Shown here piece by piece: positions 1 to 6,236 of a stretch of DNA of 6,498 nt (position 1 is the stretch's first letter; each line of letters begins with the position of its first letter). The DNA comes from Sulfurimonas sp. (GTDB lineage Bacteria > Campylobacterota > Campylobacteria > Campylobacterales > Sulfurimonadaceae). Under the pieces are notes generated by a model, which did no database searches, was not told the origin of the DNA, and worked only from the letters and a program-made list of their open reading frames with translations. The stretch lies in assembly GCA_026987995.1 (NCBI GenBank), contig JALSMC010000303.1, positions 1 through 6,498 on the forward strand. The letters are read 5' to 3'. A program made the position numbers and the translations under genes.

Positions 1-1
1 A

Positions 2-457
2 GATGCAAAAATAAAAGTAGGTATGTTCATATCTATTACTATCGTCACACTATTTTTAGCAGGCTTTTCTGTTATTGTAGTAGATAAGTATACTAAGACT
101 GTCAAACTTTATAAACTTAAAAATAAACGTCTTCTCTCTACAGAGCAAATTGTCTACAGTGGTATAGTAAAAAATGAGGGTAAACATAAAATAGGAAAAG
201 TGACTTTTGAGATAAAACTAGTAAACCGTGGTCATGCTACGGGAAATGTAAAAGGTGGTAACTTTTATAAGGCTAGTGGTTTTTTAGATTTTTTTACAAG
301 CGGTTTTAACAAAGTAAGCAAACCTCAGTCTGTTACAAAAGAGTTTACAGTTGCAACTGATCTAAAACCAGGTGCGGCAAAAGCTTTTAGAGTTTACTTT
401 AGATACCCTCCATACTTTAGAAGTACAGCACAATTTGCTAAAGTCTGGGGTCACTAA
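2..457 (+). CDS. DUF2393-like membrane-anchored protein, 5' end outside window
   Basis: The reading frame is open from the window edge to the stop at 455-457, giving about 151 visible residues. The ATG at 23 is probably internal: the codons before it (D-A-K-I-K-V-G) read as plausible protein, and the only purine-rich stretch lies too close to that ATG to be a good ribosome binding site. A hydrophobic segment follows the ATG (ITIVTLFLAGFSVIVV, about residues 5-20 counted from it), then a basic stretch and a soluble domain of about 110 residues, probably periplasmic. The core 'YSGIVKNEGKHKIGKVTFEI', the late 'LKPGAAKAFRVYFRYPPYF' and the His end resemble DUF2393 proteins common in Campylobacterota, a family of unknown function. 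This family match is from memory. The gene ends 9 bases before the response regulator, so the two are probably co-transcribed. No function can be assigned; a role in envelope sensing with the kinase is only a guess. Confidence 0.7.
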   Translation, partial: DAKIKVGMFISITIVTLFLAGFSVIVVDKYTKTVKLYKLKNKRLLSTEQIVYSGIVKNEGKHKIGKVTFEIKLVNRGHATGNVKGGNFYKASGFLDFFTSGFNKVSKPQSVTKEFTVATDLKPGAAKAFRVYFRYPPYFRSTAQFAKVWGH

Positions 458-466
458 ACTCAAGTT

Positions 467-1114
467 ATGAGAATCTTACTAGTAGAAGATGACTTGATCC
501 TCTCAGAGCTTCTTGGAAAGTACTTATTAGTACATTTTAGAGTTGATGTTGTTCATAACTTATCCCAAGCTAAAGAGTACTTATCTCAGTTTAATTATAA
601 TGTTGTTCTACTTGATAGAAATTTAAATGGTGATGATATAGGGCTTGAATTAATATCTGAGATTAAAACTAAATCTCCTACAACAGGTATTATAGTCATT
701 AGTGCTTATGATAGTATAAGTGACAAAATAGAAGGTCTTAATTTAGGTGCAGATGACTACCTTGATAAACCTTTTGATAACGAAGAACTTTTTGCTCGCA
801 TACATGTACAAGGAAGAAAAGCTTTACCCCTTCCTGAGATAACTATAGATGAGTTAGTGTGCAATACCCTAGAAAAAACATTACACTATAGGAGTGAAAG
901 TATTTCACTTTCAAACAAAGAGAGTAACCTTTTCTTCTATCTTCTTCAAAAAAGGTGTTCTATAGTCTCTAAAGATGAACTATTAAATACACTCTATATG
1001 CATCCTGGAAATATCTCTTCTAATACTCTTGACGTTACTATCCGTAATATTCGAAAAAAACTTCCTGTTTCCATCATTAGAACAGTTAAAACAAGAGGAT
1101 TCATTATTGACTAA
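467..1114 (+). CDS. OmpR-family two-component response regulator
   Basis: This 215-residue cytoplasmic transcription factor has a receiver domain at residues 1-115 and a winged-helix DNA-binding domain at about 122-215, the normal length for the OmpR/PhoB family. The receiver has the full active site: acidic pair D8-D9, phosphoacceptor D50 (VVLLDRNL), S79 in the Thr/Ser switch position, Y98, and K101 in the LDKPF motif. The C-terminal part carries the family pattern 'TLDVTIRNIRKKL' followed by 'IRTVKTRGF', the recognition helix and wing. It should therefore be phosphorylated and bind tandem direct repeats. The ATG at 467 begins exactly at the canonical MRILLVEDD start. There is no good Shine-Dalgarno before it, and the previous gene stops 9 bases upstream, so translation may be coupled. 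The kinase gene begins inside its last codons, making that kinase its likely partner. The regulated genes are unknown; the adjacent cytochrome is a candidate. Confidence 0.93.
   Translation: MRILLVEDDLILSELLGKYLLVHFRVDVVHNLSQAKEYLSQFNYNVVLLDRNLNGDDIGLELISEIKTKSPTTGIIVISAYDSISDKIEGLNLGADDYLDKPFDNEELFARIHVQGRKALPLPEITIDELVCNTLEKTLHYRSESISLSNKESNLFFYLLQKRCSIVSKDELLNTLYMHPGNISSNTLDVTIRNIRKKLPVSIIRTVKTRGFIID
1093..1099 (+). promoter_or_regulatory. Shine-Dalgarno that decides the TTG start of the kinase
   Basis: AAGAGGA lies 7 bases before the TTG at 1107. It supports that TTG as the true kinase start over the ATG at 1029, which would create an unusually long 86-base overlap with the regulator gene and put a non-membrane extension before the first transmembrane helix. 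Confidence 0.7.
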
Positions 1115-2321
1115 GTATTCATTAAAAACTACAATATTTGCATATATAAGTATTAGCGGAGTGATTGTTGCAGTATTACTAGGTTTTTTTGCTTATTCAA
1201 ATCATAAAAGAGCTTTAGAAAATGACTTACTGTATAAGATGCATGTAATGGCAGATGATATAGTAAAGCATAATTACTATAAATATTCCCAAGATGAGTT
1301 AAAGAAAATATTTTCCGTCCATGAGTCTTATCATCATGCTGATTATTTGGACTCAGTGAGAAATGTAAAGTTTAGCTTTAAACAAAGAACCCAAAAAGAA
1401 GGGCAAGAGCTAAGTGAAGTGAAAAAATTACCAAATGGTAAGACATTGACTGTATATTCATCTTATGAGTATATTAATCAAGAGATATCTAAGGTCCTTG
1501 GACATCTTTTACTTGTCTTGTCTGGAATATTTTTCTTTATTATAGGTGTTTTATATATAGTACTTCAAAAACTTTTTTCTCCTTTGAAATGTTTGGTCGA
1601 TTACTGTCATAATGAAACATCAGATAAGGCGATGATAGAGAAATGTGCAGGTAGTTATGAAGTAAATGCTTTAAAAGATGCTATCTTTACTCTGCAACAA
1701 AGAAACAATATATTATGTAAAGAGAAACAAAAAATATTTAAAGAAGCAGCACATGAGATAAAAACACCAATAGCTATTCTTAAAGCCAGACTCTCTTTGT
1801 TTGAGACAAGTGATATGCTAAAAAATGAATTTATAATAGATGCAAAGAATGATATATCTTCCATTAGTAATAAACTTCGAGAGCTTATTTTTTTAAAAGA
1901 GATTGAACAAGATATACAAAAGGCAAAAGTTTTTGTACAGATGCAAGAACAATGCGAAATGATGCAGCAGCTTTTTCGTCCTATACTCGAGAAAAAGAAT
2001 CTGACAATGATTTCAAACCTTGAAGAAGATTTTAATCTATATATCCATAAAGAAGCAAATGGACGTGTTATGAGAGCTATATTTGAAAATATATTTATGC
2101 ATACAAAAAATGGCACGACAATTCAAACATATATAGATCCAAAAAAGCATACTCTTAAAATTGTAAATGAGATTGCTACAACGAGTAGTGAAGTTTTATT
2201 TAGTTCTCATATTGGTACAAAAATAATTGAAAGACTTGCACAAAAGCTAGAGTATAAGTATGTGACTTATGAAAAAGGAAATCTTTTTTATACTGAAATT
2301 ACTTTTGAGGGGCAAGGTTAG
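1107..2321 (+). CDS. Membrane sensor histidine kinase with divergent ATP-binding domain
   Basis: From the TTG at 1107 the protein has 404 residues. A short basic start (MTKYSLK) leads into transmembrane helix 1 at about residues 8-30. A periplasmic sensor region of about 100 residues follows, then transmembrane helix 2 at about 130-155 and a HAMP-like linker (SPLKCLVDYC, later YEVNALKDAI). The dimerisation and phosphoacceptor domain has a textbook H box, AAHEIKTP, with His216. The N box is present but weak (FENIFMHTKNG, Asn328). The expected DxGxG (G1) box is not recognisable: 'LKIVNEIA' sits in its place. The GxGxG (G2) box is reduced to 'SSHIGTKIIERLAQKL'. The domain still ends in a normal-looking strand (LFYTEITF), so it reads as divergent and not frameshifted. 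The start overlaps the regulator stop by 8 bases, a cognate-pair arrangement. The sensed signal is unknown. Kinase activity is plausible but less certain than for a canonical family member. Confidence 0.88.
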   Translation: MTKYSLKTTIFAYISISGVIVAVLLGFFAYSNHKRALENDLLYKMHVMADDIVKHNYYKYSQDELKKIFSVHESYHHADYLDSVRNVKFSFKQRTQKEGQELSEVKKLPNGKTLTVYSSYEYINQEISKVLGHLLLVLSGIFFFIIGVLYIVLQKLFSPLKCLVDYCHNETSDKAMIEKCAGSYEVNALKDAIFTLQQRNNILCKEKQKIFKEAAHEIKTPIAILKARLSLFETSDMLKNEFIIDAKNDISSISNKLRELIFLKEIEQDIQKAKVFVQMQEQCEMMQQLFRPILEKKNLTMISNLEEDFNLYIHKEANGRVMRAIFENIFMHTKNGTTIQTYIDPKKHTLKIVNEIATTSSEVLFSSHIGTKIIERLAQKLEYKYVTYEKGNLFYTEITFEGQG

Positions 2322-2333
2322 AGATTTTAAGTA

Positions 2334-2364
2334 GGTTCAAACTACCATGAAGGTAGTTTGAATT
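2334..2364. terminator. Hairpin between convergent genes, candidate bidirectional terminator
   Basis: The 11-base arms TTCAAACTACC (2336-2346) and GGTAGTTTGAA (2352-2362) are perfectly complementary around a 5-base loop ATGAA. Two G-T pairs can extend the stem on the + strand transcript. It sits in the 50-base gap between the stop of the kinase (+) and the stop of the cytochrome (-), where a shared terminator is expected. Neither side has a strong T run, so it may work as a weak terminator or as a 3'-end stabilising hairpin. Confidence 0.65.
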
Positions 2365-2371
2365 GAACGAG

Positions 2372-5188
2372 TTACTCAGTTACAGTTTTTGTATAAACTT
2401 CTGTAACTAAGAGTTTAGCCGCATCACTTGTAGCTTGATCTAACCAGCCATCAGTTCCTGCGATAAATTTACCATTAGCACCTTTTTGCATGTAGTAAAC
2501 TTTATATGTTGTAGATACACCTGCTTTACCAGTTATATCGTAAGTAGTAGTGTATGTTTCAGTCTCGTTTGGACTTAAACGGTTGTCACTAGCTACAGTA
2601 TTTGAATCAAATCCTGGACGAACAACAAAAACACTTGGAGTAGATACATTCGCATCTAAGTCATAGAGTTTACCTGTCTCATGTCCATAGATACGAGTAA
2701 AATTACTAGTATCATTGCTTGTAGTTATAGCAGAATTAAATACAGAACCTTTTGTAGTACTACCATCAACAAATTGATTTGTAATAGTATTGTCAGTTCC
2801 AGAGATAGTAACAGTTGTGCCATCAAATTTCTGAGTAGTAACTGTTGTTCCATTCATATCAGGAGTTTTACCAGGAAAAGTTAATGCTGCACTTCCATTC
2901 TCATTTACAGGAACTGAAGCTAATGCACTTGAATGAAGGACTTTTCCATCCATTGGTTGTACACTATTTTCTATATCACCAAATGTTGAATTACCAGTTG
3001 CACTAGCGACTGGAATCATGTTGCCATTAGCATCAGTAACTATAACACGAGATAGTACACGACGCATAGGATGAGCTCCTGGGAACATGTGAGCTGTTAA
3101 GTTTGTAATAGTAGTAGTCACTGTTAGTGTAGTACCATCACTGCTTGTTGTTACATCTGCACTAAAACCACTTTTTATCTTAGCAGTTGCACTTGTTTTA
3201 TGACCTGTTTTACTAGCACCTAAGAAAGCATGAGAGTTAAACCAACCATCACGTTGTGGGTTGTTACCTGCAGATATAGTAGTGTCATTTTCATCAAACT
3301 CTGCTGTAAGTGCATACCCTACTGCTGTCTCAAACTCTGTAGCATCAAAGCTTAAGTCTGGTCTAGCCCATTGGTGAAGAAGATTACCTTCTATTCTTTC
3401 CATATGACATTTCTGACATTTTGGAGAACTTAATGTGTCACTATCTGGAGTATCACCACCAGTTGTAACTGCCATCTGAGTTGAACATAATTCCATGAAG
3501 TGTGTATCTGATGTTTTTGCTCCAGCTGAACGTTGGTGACATGTAAGACATAAAGCTTTACCGTGATCTCCAGCTGAACCAGTAGTTATCGCTCCTTTTG
3601 CACCAAAGTGATTGTTTGTGTCAACATTGTATGTTGTACCAGCATAGAGTGCAGTACGATTTGTATCATCATCTGCATTTTCATTAGATTTACCACTCAT
3701 ACCATAAGGTCCATAGAATGGTCCACCAGTATAGTGAGTTTTTCCATTAGTTCCATTAATATCAACACTAGTCATAGTATAACGACCATCTACAGTTCTT
3801 GTAGCTACATCATCAGCACCCTTATTTGTACTGTTATAGTTAACAGGCTTTTCAGGTCCCCAGAGTCTAAAGAAGTTATTCATATCTTGAGCTGAAGCAT
3901 TATTATCTTGTGTCAGAGTTGTTCCAGCAGCTCTCATAATAGGGCCATGCGGTCCAGATCGCATATCTGCTTTTAGAGTATATGTATCACCAGAAGCGAT
4001 TAATCTAGGAGTCTCTACGCTATGGCAAAATGCACAAGTAATACCTTCGTTATTTGACTCATGTCCAATTTGATAAGTAAGCTTGTAAAGGTTTCCGTTA
4101 GTATGAGAAACAGCTACTACTGTTGCTGGTTTAGTTGCATCATATGTAGTTGTTGTTGAAGCAAGATTCTCTTGAAGTGTTAGTTTTGAGTCATTTAAGT
4201 CAGCAGTAGTTGCATTTGCTTTTATAACTTCGAGAACAGCACTAAAATCACCTGCATAGTATGCACCAGGAGCATGACATTTAATACATGTCTGAGCGAC
4301 TTTAGGTATCATTGCTTCAGTATACTCTTTAGTACCTGTTGGATTTTCACCAATTTTGTTTATATGAGTACGTAAAAAATCTTGGAACTTACTCTGAAAA
4401 ATAGGGTCAGTCCATGACTTACCGTGCATAGAATTTTCCCAAGTATCATAAAGTTCATTGTGACAGTTTTGGCACTTGTTCTTAGGAGAATCAAAAAGAG
4501 TACTTCCATAACCAGTACCCGTATGGTACTCAGCTGCTGCAGCTGTTTTTGGTGATTTTCTTACTTCACCTTTATAGTCGACGTAGTGAATAGTATCACC
4601 CACAACTACCTGTGTACCAAGTTTAGATGTTGTACTTGATGCAAGCTCACTTGTAACTGTAGTTGCTATGTGTGCTTGTGCTTCTGCTAAAGTTACCGAT
4701 GAAGCAGTAGTGACACCTGCATTAACTAAAGCAGTTTCTAGTGCTAGAATGTTGTTGAGTTTTCCTGCATCACTTGTATTATTATCAATAGTTGTTGCAC
4801 CATTTAACCATGTGATAACCGCAGTCTTAACCTCTGGTGTAATTTGAATACCATTTGTAGCATTACCATCTACATCTATAGACTGTAATAGAGTTATGAT
4901 TTTATCATCAGTCTCTATAACCTTCTGCCCGTTTACTACACCAGAAAGCGTTCGTAAAACTAAATCGCCAATTTTAAATGTAACAGTTGCATTTGTAGCA
5001 CATGTAAAAGAGCCATCTGTTCCTGTTTGTCTTGTGCTTCCATCTGTTGTATAGTCAACACCCTCTACAGCTGAATCTAAATAATAGCCAGTAACATCAC
5101 TGACATTATTGCTATCAGTACAGCCACTAAAACCACCTAAAAGTACTGTAGTAAGTACCATAGAACCTAAAGTCTTTGTATACTTCAT
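2372..5188 (-). CDS. Five-heme c-type cytochrome lipoprotein (cytochrome c554-like core)
   Basis: This 938-residue exported protein is an electron carrier or multiheme redox enzyme. The N-terminus is a lipoprotein signal (MKYTKTLGSM, hydrophobic stretch, then GGFSGC) with Cys23 as the lipidated residue. Residues about 34-190 form a heme-free module ('DSAVEGVDY', 'GSFTC', 'FKIGDLVLR') like ones seen in Campylobacterota lipoproteins. Five CxxCH heme sites follow: CQNCH 239-243, CIKCH 301-305, CAFCH 385-389, CLTCH 547-551 and CQKCH 591-595. The stretch around the first two, with 'WENSMHGKSW', resembles the cytochrome c554 family (PF13435, from memory). Residues about 675-938 are Thr/Ser-rich and probably beta-structured, with 'AHMFPGAHPMRR' then 'VIVTDANGN', a pattern known from other multiheme cytochromes. 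AAAGGA lies 6 bases before the ATG. There is no CxxCK site or other mark of nitrite reductase, and eight hemes as in hydroxylamine oxidoreductase are absent. Location on the periplasmic or outer face of the envelope is inferred. Donor and acceptor are unknown; extracellular or sulfur/nitrogen electron transfer are possible roles. Confidence 0.9.
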   Translation of the reverse strand: MKYTKTLGSMVLTTVLLGGFSGCTDSNNVSDVTGYYLDSAVEGVDYTTDGSTRQTGTDGSFTCATNATVTFKIGDLVLRTLSGVVNGQKVIETDDKIITLLQSIDVDGNATNGIQITPEVKTAVITWLNGATTIDNNTSDAGKLNNILALETALVNAGVTTASSVTLAEAQAHIATTVTSELASSTTSKLGTQVVVGDTIHYVDYKGEVRKSPKTAAAAEYHTGTGYGSTLFDSPKNKCQNCHNELYDTWENSMHGKSWTDPIFQSKFQDFLRTHINKIGENPTGTKEYTEAMIPKVAQTCIKCHAPGAYYAGDFSAVLEVIKANATTADLNDSKLTLQENLASTTTTYDATKPATVVAVSHTNGNLYKLTYQIGHESNNEGITCAFCHSVETPRLIASGDTYTLKADMRSGPHGPIMRAAGTTLTQDNNASAQDMNNFFRLWGPEKPVNYNSTNKGADDVATRTVDGRYTMTSVDINGTNGKTHYTGGPFYGPYGMSGKSNENADDDTNRTALYAGTTYNVDTNNHFGAKGAITTGSAGDHGKALCLTCHQRSAGAKTSDTHFMELCSTQMAVTTGGDTPDSDTLSSPKCQKCHMERIEGNLLHQWARPDLSFDATEFETAVGYALTAEFDENDTTISAGNNPQRDGWFNSHAFLGASKTGHKTSATAKIKSGFSADVTTSSDGTTLTVTTTITNLTAHMFPGAHPMRRVLSRVIVTDANGNMIPVASATGNSTFGDIENSVQPMDGKVLHSSALASVPVNENGSAALTFPGKTPDMNGTTVTTQKFDGTTVTISGTDNTITNQFVDGSTTKGSVFNSAITTSNDTSNFTRIYGHETGKLYDLDANVSTPSVFVVRPGFDSNTVASDNRLSPNETETYTTTYDITGKAGVSTTYKVYYMQKGANGKFIAGTDGWLDQATSDAAKLLVTEVYTKTVTE

Positions 5189-5194
5189 GTTTTA

Positions 5195-5200
5195 TCCTTT
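5195..5200 (-). promoter_or_regulatory. Ribosome binding site of the cytochrome gene
   Basis: AAAGGA, read on the - strand, stands 6 bases before the ATG at 5188. It fixes this ATG as the start, in agreement with the lipoprotein signal that begins right there. Confidence 0.75.
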
Positions 5201-5220
5201 TTTATATTTTCATAGAACAA

Positions 5221-5247
5221 TATCTACTACTCATAGTGTAGTAGATA
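5221..5247. promoter_or_regulatory. Perfect palindrome upstream of the cytochrome gene, candidate operator
   Basis: TATCTACTAC (5221-5230) and GTAGTAGATA (5238-5247) are a perfect 10-base inverted repeat around a 7-base centre. The palindrome lies 33 to 59 bases before the cytochrome ATG, within the region where its promoter must be if it has its own. Read on the - strand it is followed by TTGTTCT, a poor T tract, so it looks more like an operator or leader hairpin than a terminator for the upstream radical SAM gene. That alternative cannot be excluded. Confidence 0.5.
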
Positions 5248-5250
5248 AAC

Positions 5251-5270
5251 ATGAAAAAATTATGAAAAAA
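5251..5270 (-). repeat. Tandem direct repeat TTTTTTCAT, 11-base period, candidate regulator box
   Basis: Read on the - strand, TTTTTTCAT occurs twice (5270-5262 and 5259-5251) separated by two bases, giving an 11-base period, about one helical turn. OmpR-family regulators usually bind tandem repeats with this spacing. T tracts at this period are also typical of Campylobacterota promoters, which often lack a clear -35 box, so the repeat may be a promoter element and not a protein site. Confidence 0.4.
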
Positions 5271-5276
5271 AGATTG

Positions 5277-6236
5277 TTAGTATTTAAGGTTGACTTTTTT
5301 GAGGGCTTTATTAATGTTTTTTACTTGAATATTTTTGTTTCTACACCACTGAGGGGCAAGAAGTGAGTCGTCATCTAAACCTGCTGTTATTCTTTGAACA
5401 TGAACATGCTCTGGTTTCATCTCTATAGACTTTACTAAAACTTCAAGATACTCTTCTTCGCTTATAGGTGTGAACTCTCCACGGTTGTATTCATTTGCGA
5501 GAGCTGTGCGTTTGACTACATAGAGAGGATGATACTTTACAGAGTCTATACCCCATTCATAAGCAGCACGAGAAGTATTGAGCATCATCTCTTGAGTTTC
5601 GTCTGCTAAACCAAAGATAAGGTGACCACAAACATTGATACCTGCAGCTTTAGATTTTTTAATCCACTCTTCTACATTTGCACTATCGTGACCACGGTTT
5701 ATCTTTATAAGTGTTGCATCATACACAGACTGTATACCAAACTCAAGCCATATCTCACTTGTCTTTGAGAGTTCTGCTAAGTAGTCTAATGTCTCTTGTG
5801 TGATGCTATCAGAACGAGTACCTATACTAAGCCCAACAACATTATCAAATGAAAGTGCTTTTTCATACAGTGCTTTAAGTGTGTCAAATGGAGCATAAGT
5901 GTTTGTAAACGACTGAAAGTACACAAGAAACTTCTCTGCCCCATACTCTTTAGCTTGGCGTTTAGATATAGCAGAGAACTGTTGTTCTAGTTGTAGAAGT
6001 TGTTTATCAAGATAAGGGTTCTCTTTTGACTCTAGGTTCAGGTGAAAACTTTTAAGTTCTTGCACTTCATCTGTGCTTGCAGAAAAAGAGTCGTTTTCAC
6101 AAAAAGTACAACCACCTTTTGCAACCGTTCCATCTATGTTAGGACATGTAAAACCAGAGATATTGATACCAACTTTGTAAACCTTACAGCCAAATTTATC
6201 TTTTAGGTATCCACCATATGTATATATCTGTGTCAT
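5277..6236 (-). CDS. TIGR01212-family (YhcC/YtqA-like) radical SAM protein
   Basis: With the start at 6236 the protein has 319 residues, the usual size for this family. The N-terminus carries the family's iron-sulfur motif in the form C-x11-C-x2-C: Cys31, Cys43 and Cys46 in 'FTCPNIDGTVAKGGCTFC', which would hold a [4Fe-4S] cluster binding S-adenosylmethionine. Later family-like blocks are 'FLVYFQSFTNTYAPF', 'GLSIGTRSDS', 'WLEFGIQSVYD', 'NRGHDSANVEEW' and 'GHLIFGLADET'. These strands and loops belong to the Elp3-like radical SAM barrel. The exact reaction of this family is not settled as far as I know. An in-frame ATG lies 9 codons upstream at 6263, but the one at 6236 fits the family start (MTQIYTYGGYLK) and shares its A with the purF stop in a TAATG overlap. 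AGGGAAG sits 11 bases before it. Translation is probably coupled to purF. Confidence 0.9.
   Translation of the reverse strand: MTQIYTYGGYLKDKFGCKVYKVGINISGFTCPNIDGTVAKGGCTFCENDSFSASTDEVQELKSFHLNLESKENPYLDKQLLQLEQQFSAISKRQAKEYGAEKFLVYFQSFTNTYAPFDTLKALYEKALSFDNVVGLSIGTRSDSITQETLDYLAELSKTSEIWLEFGIQSVYDATLIKINRGHDSANVEEWIKKSKAAGINVCGHLIFGLADETQEMMLNTSRAAYEWGIDSVKYHPLYVVKRTALANEYNRGEFTPISEEEYLEVLVKSIEMKPEHVHVQRITAGLDDDSLLAPQWCRNKNIQVKNINKALKKVNLKY

Noticed and set aside
1655..2116. Open frame of 153 codons on the - strand inside the kinase gene
   Set aside because: It lies wholly opposite the H-box and ATPase part of the kinase, its product is Ser/Phe/Cys-rich with no domain pattern, and the kinase frame is clearly the real one.
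2681..2884. Open frame of 67 codons on the + strand inside the cytochrome gene
   Set aside because: Antisense shadow of the Thr-rich C-terminus; Ser/Ile/Cys-rich product with no recognisable start signal.
3608..3895. Open frame of 95 codons on the + strand inside the cytochrome gene
   Set aside because: The product is Ile/Ser/Thr/Cys-rich, as expected from antisense of Thr/Asn/Asp-rich coding, and it lies opposite the well-supported heme protein.
2372..5188. Assignment of the cytochrome as nitrite reductase (NrfA) or octaheme hydroxylamine oxidoreductase
   Set aside because: There are only five CxxCH sites, no CxxCK, and the length and domain order do not match either enzyme.
5199..5204. 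TATAAA, read on the - strand, as the cytochrome -10 box
   Set aside because: It runs straight into the ribosome binding site, so transcription would begin at or beyond the start codon; the real -10 must be farther upstream and I cannot fix it.
5221..5247. Palindrome as a rho-independent terminator of the purF-radical SAM operon
   Set aside because: The stem is AT-rich and the bases after it on the - strand (TTGTTCTATG) are not a convincing T run; an operator or leader role is at least as likely.
5109..5366. Open frame of 85 codons on the + strand across the cytochrome promoter gap
   Set aside because: It overlaps the ends of two real - strand genes, has no ribosome binding site or domain pattern, and its ATGAAAAA-rich part is explained by the direct repeat.
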